Below the pieces are notes generated by a model. That model made no database searches, was not told the origin of the DNA, and was given only the letters and a program-made list of their open reading frames with translations. From Williamsia sp. DF01-3 (GTDB taxonomy: Bacteria; Actinomycetota; Actinomycetes; Mycobacteriales; Mycobacteriaceae), in assembly GCF_023051145.1 (NCBI RefSeq), contig NZ_JALKFS010000005.1:5186049-5250048 (forward strand): 64,000 bases of DNA, read 5' to 3'. The position numbers and the translations under genes are program-made. Position 1 is the stretch's first letter. Every line of letters starts with the position of its first letter. Positions 9,295-17,677 of the stretch are shown piece after piece.

Positions 9295-9365
9295 TCATCC
9301 AAACAGATGACTATCGAATATGTGTTCGATTTGGTAGGTTGGTGGCAGCTGATCGTCCGCAAGAC
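9295..9365 (+). repeat. 71-base sequence repeated at the window end, upstream of the 13E12 gene
   Basis: The stretch from TCATCCAAA to CCGCAAGAC recurs at 63928-64000 with only scattered changes in its first 35 bases and its last 18. The middle differs. Both copies hold an SOS-like box. This copy lies about 90 bases before the 13E12 gene, so it appears to be the conserved promoter region of that repeat family. Confidence 0.8.
9314..9329. promoter_or_regulatory. LexA (SOS) box candidate
   Basis: TCGAATATGTGTTCGA differs by one base from the mycobacterial SOS box TCGAAC-N4-GTTCGA. Two REP13E12 genes of Mycobacterium tuberculosis are reported to be LexA-controlled through such boxes. The box lies 126 bases before the start of the 13E12 gene. 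Confidence 0.7.
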
Positions 9366-9454
9366 CTGATTCTGAGATACGTGTGACTACGCCACCATTG
9401 TGATCGGCTGTCCCAATGTTGTCTCAGTGTTGTTGTCTTGGAGGGGGTGTGGTG

Positions 9455-10669
9455 ATGGCTGTTGTTGATCTGGTTGATGAGGTCGTCGGGGTGGAGTTTC
9501 CGGATGATCCGGCCGGGGTGGTGGCGGTGGTGAAAGATCTGATCACTGTGCGTAATGCTGTGGAGGCGCGGTTGGCGGCCGGTGCGGTGATCATCGACCG
9601 CCTGGGTGTGGCCAAACGTCTGGGGTCGACCACGTTGAAGGTGTTGCAGGCCAACGGTGCCGCACCGGGCGCGGCGGCACGGTGGCTACGCATCGGCACC
9701 GGCCTGGAGGGGTTGGACCGTACAGTCGGATACTTTCGGGACGGATTCCTGTCCGCCGAGCACGTCGACGCAATAGTCCGGGGTGTCGGCCACGTTCGTG
9801 GCCGCGTGGTGGGTGTGATGAGTGACGACTTCCGGTGTGAGGTCGAGGGAAAACTTTTGGCTCATGCGTTCTCTGGTGCACCGCCCGCGGAGATCGGCCG
9901 GATCGCCCGGACGGTGGGTAATGAGGTCGCCGGAGAACAGGGTGGGGTGCCGGCCGCCGAAGACGCCTCGTTGAACACTGTGGACTACGTGATCACTGAC
10001 GATGGCCGATTGTCGGGCAGGTTTGATGTTGATGCGGTGACCGGGGAAAAGATGATGTCCGCGCTCGACGTGTGGTCCAGGCCCCGACCCGAACCCGACG
10101 GGAGCGCAGATACCCGCACACCGACGCAACGACGCGCTGATGCCCTGCACCAACTGCTTGATTGTGGCGGCGGTGGGCAGGGTTTCGTGTCGACACCGAG
10201 AACCGAAGTGATGGTGACTGTTCCCGCTGATCATCCCGACCGAGCGGTGTTGCGGTGGATGGGCCCGGTCACCGAAGCGACCGCAGCAGCAGCCGCGTGT
10301 GATGCGGCGATCACCTCGATCACCCTGGACGGGCAGCAGGTGCCGATCGATTTGAGTCCACCCAAGCGTTTGTTCACCGGACTTGTGCGGAAAGCGATAT
10401 TGCTTCGCGATACCTGCTGCATCAAATGCGGGGCGCCGGCCACCTGGTCGGACTGTCATCACATCGTGCACTGGGCTGACGGCGGCCCCACCACCCTGAG
10501 CAACGGATGCCTACTGTGCCGCACCTGCCACCGGGCCGTGCACCACACCGACTGGGACATCACCATGGGCACCGACGGGCACCCTTGGCTGATCCCACCC
10601 GCCGACATCGACCCCACCCGACAACCACGACCGGCCTACAACCGCCGAACCCTCACCCTCGCAGCCTGA
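9455..10669 (+). CDS. 13E12 repeat family protein: DUF222 domain plus C-terminal HNH endonuclease
   Basis: This 404-residue protein has the DUF222 region over most of its length and an HNH nuclease at about residues 320-375. The zinc/active-site residues can be read in order: CIKCG, then CHHIVHWADGGPTTLSNG, then CRTCHRAVH. REP13E12 proteins are repeated many times in Mycobacteriales genomes and behave like selfish or phage-integration-site sequences, but their role is not established. The start at ATG 9455 follows a TTGGAGGGGG ribosome site; an earlier ATG at 9416 is in frame but poorly placed. An SOS-like box upstream predicts induction by DNA damage. Confidence 0.9.
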   Translation: MAVVDLVDEVVGVEFPDDPAGVVAVVKDLITVRNAVEARLAAGAVIIDRLGVAKRLGSTTLKVLQANGAAPGAAARWLRIGTGLEGLDRTVGYFRDGFLSAEHVDAIVRGVGHVRGRVVGVMSDDFRCEVEGKLLAHAFSGAPPAEIGRIARTVGNEVAGEQGGVPAAEDASLNTVDYVITDDGRLSGRFDVDAVTGEKMMSALDVWSRPRPEPDGSADTRTPTQRRADALHQLLDCGGGGQGFVSTPRTEVMVTVPADHPDRAVLRWMGPVTEATAAAAACDAAITSITLDGQQVPIDLSPPKRLFTGLVRKAILLRDTCCIKCGAPATWSDCHHIVHWADGGPTTLSNGCLLCRTCHRAVHHTDWDITMGTDGHPWLIPPADIDPTRQPRPAYNRRTLTLAA

Positions 10670-10793
10670 CTCACGGTCCACTGCAGCGTGCACCTTCGTT
10701 CACCTGCAACACGAATGACGACTTACAGACCGCTCCACCTGGCCTCACTCGGCACAGCCGAGAACGCGCAGGCACATTGACAACTCCATAGTG

Positions 10794-10811
10794 TGAGGGG
10801 CTACGCCCTCA
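10794..10811. terminator. small hairpin between the convergent 13E12 and MBL genes
   Basis: TGAGGG and CCCTCA flank a 6-base loop in the 164-base gap between the two convergent stops. There is no T tract. It could act as a weak bidirectional terminator. Nothing else is recognised in the gap 10670-10833. Confidence 0.3.
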
Positions 10812-10833
10812 GGAACGTAGGGAGCTCGCGGTG

Positions 10834-11679
10834 TCACTCGCTTCTGTCGCGCAGTTCGTCGGTGACCCAGCCGACGTAGCGGTCGGCCGAAAATTGAACA
10901 ATCGCAGGACCGTTCGACTCGATCACCTGTCCGTCGAATCCTCCGTAGATCCGGTCGAACGGCAACGCCATAACCGTCGCCTCGATTTTCCGGACCAGGC
11001 GCGGGGGCAGCGGGATCAGATTTGGGTAGCTGCGCATGAACGAGACGCTGCGTCTGTCCGCGCCGACCATGAGGGTGTCACCGACGAAGATCGCTCCACT
11101 GCCGTTGCCGCCATCCGGCCACAGCAGCACAGAGCTGCCAGGGAAGTGACCGCCGCATTGCACCAGTTCGATGCCGCCGAACACGGGTTGACGTTGGGTC
11201 CAGAACCGTATGACGTCGTCGGAGCGGGTCAATGAGGTCGCGTCGGCCTGGTTGAAATAGACAGGCACCGAATCGAACTCGTGGCTCAGTGAGACACTGG
11301 CTCCCACGAGGTGAGGGTGACTGGACGCGATCGCCGAAATGCCTCCGTGGGACCTGATGAGCCGGACCAACGACTCATCGATGTACCCAGGCGGTTCCCA
11401 CAGCAGGTTTCCAGCCGGTGTTCGGATCAGGAAGGTTCGTTGCCCGATACCCACTTGCGGATCCAGAGTGATGGCAAGCAGATCGGGCTCCACCTCGCTG
11501 CAGTCGATGGTTCGCTCGTCGAGTTCGGCCGGCCGAGCCCACTGCTGACCGCCCGGCGGGACAAACTCACGTTCATCAGTACAGATCAGGCACTCCGCAG
11601 GCGGATCGTCAGCGGGCGCATACTCGTTGGCGCAGTTGACACAGAACCAGGGGTCTCCGGATGTGGTGCGCGCGGACAA
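10834..11679 (-). CDS. MBL-fold hydrolase-like protein with N-terminal zinc ribbon
   Basis: This protein of about 281 residues begins with a rubredoxin-like knuckle pair (CVNCANEY, then CLICTDE) at about residues 14-34. A metallo-beta-lactamase fold follows. The first metal motif reads SSHPHLVGAS, so the usual HxHxDH lacks the Asp-His. A later His (CGGHFPGS) and Asp (FVGDTL) remain, and the last motif ends FDRIYGGFDG where a His is common. Metal binding and catalysis are therefore uncertain. The start is probably TTG 11679, one base after the crotonase stop. A longer frame upstream only overlaps the crotonase. Translation is likely coupled to that gene. Confidence 0.75.
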   Translation of the reverse strand: MSARTTSGDPWFCVNCANEYAPADDPPAECLICTDEREFVPPGGQQWARPAELDERTIDCSEVEPDLLAITLDPQVGIGQRTFLIRTPAGNLLWEPPGYIDESLVRLIRSHGGISAIASSHPHLVGASVSLSHEFDSVPVYFNQADATSLTRSDDVIRFWTQRQPVFGGIELVQCGGHFPGSSVLLWPDGGNGSGAIFVGDTLMVGADRRSVSFMRSYPNLIPLPPRLVRKIEATVMALPFDRIYGGFDGQVIESNGPAIVQFSADRYVGWVTDELRDRSE

Positions 11680-11680
11680 A

Positions 11681-12709
11681 TCAGGAATCTCCGGGCTTGT
11701 CGAACTGGGCGCGCTTGTAGTCGCCGAACGGTTCGTCGCGCTCGCGTACCGCCTCGCGGAATCCGACTGTTGCCGAACGCATCTGGAATGCGTAGCCCTC
11801 GCGAGTGTGTCGCGAGATGCCGTCGAAGACAGTGCTGACCATCGTCGAATTGGCAACACCCTGCGAGAGCAGCGAACTGTTCATCGCCAACTTGGCCATG
11901 ATGAGCTGGTTGATCGGCATCCGCGAGATCCGTTCCAGCAGGTCCTCCGTGCGCTCGTCAAGGCGGTCCGCCTCCGGCGCCTCGATGGCCAGTCCCCACT
12001 CCGCGGCCTGTTTTCCGCTGAGGCAGTCACCGGTGAACAAAAGCCGTTTGGCCCGTTGGTCTCCGAGGCGGTGCGCCCACATGCCCGCCGCGGGAATTCC
12101 CCAGACTCGGGTCGGCGGGTAGCCGATCTTGGTGTCGTCGGCGCAGATGATCTGGTCGGCGTACAGCGCTATGTCGGTTCCGCCGGCAACCGCAAATCCA
12201 TGGAGTTTTGCCACCGTCGGTTTGTTGGCGTGCAGGAGACTGGCGAAACCCCGGTTGAATCGACTCATCATTGCGTAGTCGACCATCGGGTCCCATGTGC
12301 CATGAGGATTGTGGTTGCGCGCCTGCACAATCGGGTCAAGTACGGTACCTGCAGCCGCGTCCGGACCGTCTGACGGATTCCCGCCGTTCTCCGCGAAGAT
12401 CGACAGGTCGTAACCACCACAGAAACCCTTGCCACGTCCGGACACCACCATCACGTGCACTCGTGGGTCGAGATCCGCGCGCTCGACGGCAGCCGCCAAT
12501 TCCACCGGAGTGTCGGCCGTGATGGCGTTACCCCGCTCGGGCCGGTTGAAGGTGATCCGCGCGATCCGGTCGGTGACCTCGTAGGTGAGGGTTCGATACT
12601 CGGCGTCCGGTTCGGCCCGTTCCCGTCCGGCGAACAGGGAATCCGCGCCCTCTGCAAGGCCTTCACGCCACGCGGCCGGCCGAATCCCGGAGTGGTCATC
12701 ATCAGCCAT
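11681..12709 (-). CDS. enoyl-CoA hydratase/isomerase (crotonase) family protein
   Basis: This 342-residue crotonase is longer than the usual 260. The extra length is an N-terminal tail of about 40 residues and a loop after the first oxyanion-hole segment, GRGKGFCGGYDLS. The second oxyanion segment reads KLHGFAVAGGTDIALYAD. Conserved YPPTRVWGIPAAGMWAHRLG and RAKRLLFTGD follow. Members hydrate or isomerise enoyl-CoA esters, and the exact reaction is not predictable. It is transcribed just ahead of the zinc-ribbon MBL gene, with which it probably forms an operon. Confidence 0.9.
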   Translation of the reverse strand: MADDDHSGIRPAAWREGLAEGADSLFAGRERAEPDAEYRTLTYEVTDRIARITFNRPERGNAITADTPVELAAAVERADLDPRVHVMVVSGRGKGFCGGYDLSIFAENGGNPSDGPDAAAGTVLDPIVQARNHNPHGTWDPMVDYAMMSRFNRGFASLLHANKPTVAKLHGFAVAGGTDIALYADQIICADDTKIGYPPTRVWGIPAAGMWAHRLGDQRAKRLLFTGDCLSGKQAAEWGLAIEAPEADRLDERTEDLLERISRMPINQLIMAKLAMNSSLLSQGVANSTMVSTVFDGISRHTREGYAFQMRSATVGFREAVRERDEPFGDYKRAQFDKPGDS

Positions 12710-12875
12710 CAGCCTTCGCCTCCCTCATGCGCACAGCCCACGTGCGTGGGACCACGGCCAGTATGGGCGATGCCAACTCACTGACGGCGCTCTTTTGCAC
12801 ACGGCGGCGCGGTGGCCGGTCGGCCACAGACGCTTCGAAACCATGAACTAGGCCTTGTCTGATGCGTCAGCAGTT

Positions 12876-12887
12876 GCTAACGTTAGC
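12876..12887. promoter_or_regulatory. 12-base perfect palindrome upstream of the VOC-ArsR operon
   Basis: GCTAACGTTAGC is perfectly self-complementary and extends partly as TTG/CCAA on its flanks. It lies 34-45 bases before the VOC gene start, where a promoter or operator is expected. The ArsR protein encoded in the operon is the natural candidate to bind it. Confidence 0.6.
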
Positions 12888-12920
12888 CAAAGACGACAAA
12901 CGGACATACAAGGAGTCACC

Positions 12921-13277
12921 ATGGGAGCACCGGTCGCGTTCTTCGAGATCACATCGCACGACCCCACCCGCCTCGCCGCGTTCTACCGCGAACTGTTCGA
13001 CTGGACCATCGACGAGAGCCAGGGTCCCGGATACTCACTGGTCGACACCGGCGCAGGCGAAGAGGCGGTCGGCGGCGGCATTGGCGCCGTCACCGACCAG
13101 GCCGAGCCAGGCGGCGTGAGCGTGTACATGCGGGTCGACGACCTGCAGGCATCGCTCGACCGGGCCGAAGCCCTCGGCGGCAAAGCCCTCGTACCTCCCA
13201 CCGACCTACCGGACGGGTACGGCCGCTTCGCGATGTTCGCCGACCCCGACGGCAACACCATCGGGCTCTGGACATGA
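12921..13277 (+). CDS. VOC (glyoxalase/bleomycin-resistance) family protein
   Basis: This 118-residue protein is a single vicinal-oxygen-chelate unit: VAFFEITSHDPTRLAAFYRELFDWTID at the N-terminus and FAMFADPDGNTIGLW at the end. The terminal Asp-Pro-Asp-Gly-Asn motif and glyoxalase-like spacing are typical. It starts an operon of four genes (VOC, ArsR, SRPBCC, YciI) whose coding regions touch or overlap. The start at ATG 12921 follows AAGGAG. The stop overlaps the ArsR ATG. A small-molecule binding or detoxifying role is likely, but no substrate is known. Confidence 0.9.
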   Translation: MGAPVAFFEITSHDPTRLAAFYRELFDWTIDESQGPGYSLVDTGAGEEAVGGGIGAVTDQAEPGGVSVYMRVDDLQASLDRAEALGGKALVPPTDLPDGYGRFAMFADPDGNTIGLWT

Positions 13278-13627
13278 CCGCAGAACAGCCCGGCGTCGAC
13301 GAAGCCCTTCGTGCGATGGCCGAGCCCCGCCGGCGCGCCATCCTGGAACTCGTTTCCGGTGAAGAGCTCGCGGCCGGCGAGATCGCGGCGCGCTTCGAGG
13401 TCAGCCGTACCGCGATCTCTCAGCACCTCACGGTGCTGAAGGACGCGGGACTGCTCACCGAGCGGCGTGAAGGAACCCGGCGCATGTACCGCACCCGTCC
13501 CGAAGGCATCGACCAACTCCGAGACATGCTCGACGGCATGTGGGCGTCATCTCTCGACGTCGCGCGGCAACTGGTGGAGGCCGAGCGCGGACTGACCGAT
13601 GGCGACGAGGTGAACCGTGCCGGCTGA
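13274..13627 (+). CDS. ArsR family transcriptional regulator
   Basis: This 117-residue winged-helix repressor has MAEPRRRAILELVSGEELAAGEIAARF and the recognition helix VSRTAISQHLTVLKDAGLL. It lacks the CVC metal site of ArsR/SmtB, so it belongs to the non-metal branch usually paired with SRPBCC proteins. It overlaps the VOC gene by an ATGA and the SRPBCC gene by 11 bases. The palindrome at 12876-12887 is its candidate operator, making the operon self-regulated. Confidence 0.92.
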   Translation: MTAEQPGVDEALRAMAEPRRRAILELVSGEELAAGEIAARFEVSRTAISQHLTVLKDAGLLTERREGTRRMYRTRPEGIDQLRDMLDGMWASSLDVARQLVEAERGLTDGDEVNRAG

Positions 13628-14150
13628 ACGCGAGACCAACCAGTCCACCCGGCCGGGCAGCGATTCGGCGCTCCCCCTGCGGCGTCCCCCGATCCGCCAA
13701 TCGACCACCGTGCGCAGCGATCTCGACCACGTCTTCACCACTTTCGTCCGAACCATCGGGGTGTGGTGGCCCCTGCAGCCCATGTCGATCGGCGGCGACC
13801 GCGCCCGCAGCGTCACCATCGAGGAGCACACCGGCGGTCGCGTCTACGAGACTTGGGACGACGGCACCACCGCCGACTGGGGTCAGCTCGAAGTGTGGGA
13901 ACCGCCGAGCCGGTTTGTCATGACGTGGCTCAACACCCCCGAGCCCACCGAAGTCGAGCTGGCGTTCAGTGCCCTCGGCCCTGCACTCATCAGGGTCTCA
14001 GTGGAACACCGCGGCTGGGAACGGCTCAGCGAGGAGCAACTCCGCGAAGACTGCGCTGCGCCAGGCGGTTACAGCTCGGGCGCATACTCCGGTGGCTGGG
14101 CCACCGCCCTTGCGGCCTCGGTCGCCGTCATCGAATCATCACTCACCTGA
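13617..14150 (+). CDS. SRPBCC (AHSA1-like) family protein
   Basis: This 177-residue START-like ligand-binding fold starts at GTG 13617, overlapping the ArsR gene by 11 bases. Typical segments are IRQSTTVRSDLDHVFTTFVRTIGVWWPL, GGRVYETWDDGTTADWGQLEVWEPPSRFVMTW, and the final GWATALAASVAVIE. ArsR-SRPBCC pairs are widespread in actinobacteria. The START-like partner is thought to bind a small hydrophobic molecule. No catalytic residues can be named. Confidence 0.88.
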   Translation: MPAERETNQSTRPGSDSALPLRRPPIRQSTTVRSDLDHVFTTFVRTIGVWWPLQPMSIGGDRARSVTIEEHTGGRVYETWDDGTTADWGQLEVWEPPSRFVMTWLNTPEPTEVELAFSALGPALIRVSVEHRGWERLSEEQLREDCAAPGGYSSGAYSGGWATALAASVAVIESSLT

Positions 14151-14169
14151 AACCGGGAGGGGCATCCTC

Positions 14170-14481
14170 ATGACCCACTTCGTGTACAAACTCATTCCAC
14201 CTCGACCTGGTTTCGGCCCCGGCGACATGTCCGACGACGAGGTCGCCATCATGAGCCGGCACGGCGCCTACTGGTCGGAGCTGATGTCCGACGGCACCGC
14301 GGTCATCTTCGGGCCCGTCGTCGACCCGGCAGGCAACTGGGGTCTGGGGGTGGTGCGCGCCGACTCCGAGGCCGAGGTGCGGGCGATCAGCGCCGCCGAT
14401 CCCGCGATCACCTCAGGTCTTGCGCGCGTCGAGATACTGCCGATGCCCGTCGGTATCGGCCGCGATGACACGGCGGGCTGA
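14170..14481 (+). CDS. YciI family protein
   Basis: This 103-residue protein is of the YciI/DGPF fold (THFVYKLIPPRPGF, AIMSRHGAYWSELMSDGTAVIFGPVVD, GLGVVRADSEAEV). The conserved His in MSRHGAYW matches the family's proposed active-site His. It is the last gene of the VOC-ArsR-SRPBCC operon, 19 bases after the SRPBCC stop, with a GGGAGGGG ribosome site. Its biochemical role is unknown. Confidence 0.88.
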   Translation: MTHFVYKLIPPRPGFGPGDMSDDEVAIMSRHGAYWSELMSDGTAVIFGPVVDPAGNWGLGVVRADSEAEVRAISAADPAITSGLARVEILPMPVGIGRDDTAG

Positions 14482-14493
14482 CCGGCGCCTGGA

Positions 14494-15603
14494 TCACACC
14501 GTCAGGACCGGCTTCACAACGGAACCCGACCTCGCTGCCTGCCACGCGCTGTCAAAGTCACTGAAAGCGTAAGGCGTGATCAGCTTTTCGAGCGGTAGGT
14601 CTCCGCGTGAGTACAGATCGACCAGTTCGGGGATGAAGGTCTGCGGCACGCTGTCGCCCTCGACGATGCCCCGGATCGACAGCCCTCTTCCCATCACGAG
14701 TCCGACGGGGAGCTCAGCCGTCGGAGCACCCAGGCCGACGATGCCCAACTGGCCTCGCGTACGCAGCGCCGCCACGGCGTCGGCGAGGACGGCGGGGATG
14801 GCGGTGGTGTCGAGGGCGTGGCCGACGCCGCCGGCGGAGTGTTCCACCAGCGCCTCCACCACGGCGGATTCGGTGGGGTCGATGACATGTGTGGCACCTA
14901 GATCCATTGCCAGTGAACGTCTCTCGGCAATCGGATCCACTGCGATGATCGTGCGGCAACCGGCAATCCTTGCCCCCATCACCGCAGACAGACCGACGGC
15001 ACCTGCCCCGAACACCGCGATCGAGTCGCCGATGCCCGGTCGCAGGGCATTGAGCACCGCACCGACTCCGGTTTGCACACTGCATCCCAGCGGAGCTGCT
15101 GTGGCGGCATCGATCTGCTCGCCGATCGGGACCGTGTTCCGTTGTGTCGCGATCGCATACGTCGAGAAGCTCGATTGGCCGAAGAAGCCACCGACAACTG
15201 GGCCATTGGATCCACCCGAGGCCCCCGACCAGCTCAAGGCGCCGGACCCGTCCGCACGGTCACCACGCATGTTCAAGGTGGTCGATCGGTCGCAGTAAGC
15301 AGGACGACCGGCCGCACATTGTGGACAGACTCCACAACTGTTGAACGTCAACACAACCCGCTGCCCGACTGGGACTGCGGCACCCGGCCCCACCGCTTCG
15401 ACCACGCCGCAACCTTCGTGCCCGAACACGATCGGCATCCGCTTCGCCGGCCATCGGGCAGCCAGGGATATGTCGGTATGGCAGATGCCGACAGCACCGA
15501 TCTTGATCAGCACCTCGTCGCCAACCGGCTCACGGACCTCGATGTCGGCGAGCACCGGGGCACCGCCTGCCTCAGTGAGTACCGCAGCTCGACTCGCGAC
15601 CAT
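14494..15603 (-). CDS. zinc-dependent alcohol dehydrogenase (aryl-alcohol type)
   Basis: This 369-residue class-III-like MDR alcohol dehydrogenase oxidises primary or aromatic alcohols with NAD. It has catalytic zinc ligands Cys in GICHTD and His-Glu in GHEGCGVVE, the structural zinc cluster CGVCPQCAAGRPAYC, the third catalytic Cys in APLGCSVQTGVGAV, and the Rossmann motif FGAGAVGLSAVMGA. The start at ATG 15603 is chosen over upstream in-frame codons because the family begins here (RAAVLTEAGGAPV). It is convergent with the YciI gene, with a 12-base gap. No adjacent regulator is evident. Confidence 0.92.
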   Translation of the reverse strand: MVASRAAVLTEAGGAPVLADIEVREPVGDEVLIKIGAVGICHTDISLAARWPAKRMPIVFGHEGCGVVEAVGPGAAVPVGQRVVLTFNSCGVCPQCAAGRPAYCDRSTTLNMRGDRADGSGALSWSGASGGSNGPVVGGFFGQSSFSTYAIATQRNTVPIGEQIDAATAAPLGCSVQTGVGAVLNALRPGIGDSIAVFGAGAVGLSAVMGARIAGCRTIIAVDPIAERRSLAMDLGATHVIDPTESAVVEALVEHSAGGVGHALDTTAIPAVLADAVAALRTRGQLGIVGLGAPTAELPVGLVMGRGLSIRGIVEGDSVPQTFIPELVDLYSRGDLPLEKLITPYAFSDFDSAWQAARSGSVVKPVLTV

Positions 15604-15702
15604 GTCCGCCCTCCACTCAACCGATGAAACCTGATGGCACAACACCCCACCGGAACCGCCATCTGACACTGACTGTAGTCACTTCCATCTGCGACCACCC
15701 GA

Positions 15703-17502
15703 TCATTCGCGGGTGTCGTGGTGGCCGAACTCCTCTGGCACGCCACCCCTCGATGCGGCGGGATCGTCGATGCCCGATTCGGCGGAACCGGACTCGGCCA
15801 CGCGTGCGTTGTCGGACTCGTCCTGATCGAGCGCGTCAAGCGCGGCCCGCAGCGCATCGCTTGTGGCACCCGCCGCCAATGCAAAGGGTTCGAGAACTAC
15901 ATCGGCACCGGCCGACCGCAATTGTTCGGCGTCGTGGCGGGTGTGCGCGGTGACCACCGTACGGCCGGCGTATTTCGCCTGCCGAAGGTTGTGCAGCAGA
16001 GTCCTACTCGTGTCGATCACCGGGATGGTGCTGATGACGTACCGCGTCTGCGCGAGCGGCAATGACTCGAGGAAGTGGACGTCCTCGGCACTGCCGAAGA
16101 CTGCCGGCTGTCCGCGGTTGTTGTGGTGCGCGACGCGCTGGGGATCGAAGTCGACCACCAGCACCTTGTGTCCCGACTCGCTCAGGTGCTCGGCGACGTG
16201 GGTACCGAACCGGCCCAGTCCGTAGACGATCGTGTCGATTTCGGGCGTGATGTCGGCCGCCTCGGGACGCAGCTTCTCGGTCCGTTCGAACACAGCAACC
16301 CAGCGCTCCAGACGGTCGAAGATCGCACTCCAGTACAGGATCAGGTAAGTGGAACAGCCGATGGTGATGAGTCCGACGACCGTAATGAGACTGACTGTGG
16401 CGCCATCGATGTGGCCGAGACCGAACCCCAGAGCAGCGAGTATCAGCGAGAACTCGGAGATCTGCGCGAGGGTGGCACCGGTGGCGAATCCCACGCGCAC
16501 CGGGTAACGCATCACCGCCATGATCAACATGACGATGATCGGCTTGCCGATCAGGACGAATGCCGAGAACACCAGCGCTTCGACCACTTGCCCACCGGCA
16601 TCGCCGAACTCGAGTCGTGCTCCGAGATCGAGAAAGAAGAACAGCAGCAGGAAGTCCCGCAGGCTCACCAGCCGTGCACCCATCGCATCGCGATACGGCG
16701 TTGCCGCCAGCGAGATGCCGGCGATGAAGGCACCGACCTCGGAACTGAAACCGAGCCACTCGGTCAGCGCTGCGACACCCACGGCGTAGGCAACTCCGAA
16801 CAGCACCAGCAGTTCTTGGGATCGCGCGATGTGACCGAGTAACCACGGCAACACGTACCGCATCATCAGGCCGACGCCCACCAGCAGGGCAATCCCCTTC
16901 GCCACGACCAGCACCACGCTCAGCGCGATGTTGGTGTCGCCGCTCCCGTGACCGACGGCGGTGAGCACGATCATCACCAACACCACGACGATGTCCTGCA
17001 CGATCAGAACACCGAGAGCGATCCGGCCGTGGAGCTGCTCGATCTCGTGTTTGTCCGAGAGCAGCTTCACCACGATGATCGTGGACGAGAACGTCAGCGC
17101 CACAGCCACATACAGCGCGGCGGTGGCGTCCATCCCGAACGCGACAGCACCGCCGTATCCGATGAGCGCGGTCAAGGTCACCTGGCCCAACCCGGTGATC
17201 AGCGCAATCGGCCCGGTGTTGCGGATCAGGTGCAGGTCGAGCCGCAAGCCGACCAGGAACAGCAGGACCGCGATGCCCAGCCGAGCCAGCAGCTCGATGG
17301 TTCCATCGGCGACAACCCATCCCGTGCCGACCGGGCCGACGAGCACGCCGACGCCGATGAAGGCCACGATCATCGGCTGGCGCAAGCGGGTGGCGACAAG
17401 CCCCACGATCGCGGCCATGAGCAACACCAGCGCGATCATCGAGAAGGGCTCGAGGCCGCTGTCGGCACCGAGATCAGCAGAGGTCGCCACCAGGCTACTC
17501 AC
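15703..17502 (-). CDS. monovalent cation:proton antiporter-2 (Kef type) with TrkA-N domain
   Basis: This 599-residue membrane protein has about 12 hydrophobic segments over residues 1-400 (MIALVLLMAAIVGLVATRLRQPMIV at the start). A cytoplasmic NAD-binding TrkA-N domain begins at about residue 425 with IVYGLGRFGTHVAEHL and VLVVDFDP. Such proteins exchange K+ or Na+ for H+ and are gated by nucleotide or thiol adducts. The frame is intact at normal family length. The tail after residue 560 is acidic and low in complexity. Nothing is recognised in the 175 bases between it and the next gene. Confidence 0.9.
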   Translation of the reverse strand: MSSLVATSADLGADSGLEPFSMIALVLLMAAIVGLVATRLRQPMIVAFIGVGVLVGPVGTGWVVADGTIELLARLGIAVLLFLVGLRLDLHLIRNTGPIALITGLGQVTLTALIGYGGAVAFGMDATAALYVAVALTFSSTIIVVKLLSDKHEIEQLHGRIALGVLIVQDIVVVLVMIVLTAVGHGSGDTNIALSVVLVVAKGIALLVGVGLMMRYVLPWLLGHIARSQELLVLFGVAYAVGVAALTEWLGFSSEVGAFIAGISLAATPYRDAMGARLVSLRDFLLLFFFLDLGARLEFGDAGGQVVEALVFSAFVLIGKPIIVMLIMAVMRYPVRVGFATGATLAQISEFSLILAALGFGLGHIDGATVSLITVVGLITIGCSTYLILYWSAIFDRLERWVAVFERTEKLRPEAADITPEIDTIVYGLGRFGTHVAEHLSESGHKVLVVDFDPQRVAHHNNRGQPAVFGSAEDVHFLESLPLAQTRYVISTIPVIDTSRTLLHNLRQAKYAGRTVVTAHTRHDAEQLRSAGADVVLEPFALAAGATSDALRAALDALDQDESDNARVAESGSAESGIDDPAASRGGVPEEFGHHDTRE

Positions 17503-17677
17503 CAGCGCGCCGCCCGTACGCCAGGCGCCCGCGCGTGGCCGTCACGTGCGTTGACGCAAACTGGCACGGTGCGGGGCATATCGGAATTGTCGCTGTCGGC
17601 GCGAGGTCCCACAAGGCCACAGCCCACGTGTCGGATCCTTCGGGCCGGCTCAGCTCTTCCGGTTGATTACCCAGCCG

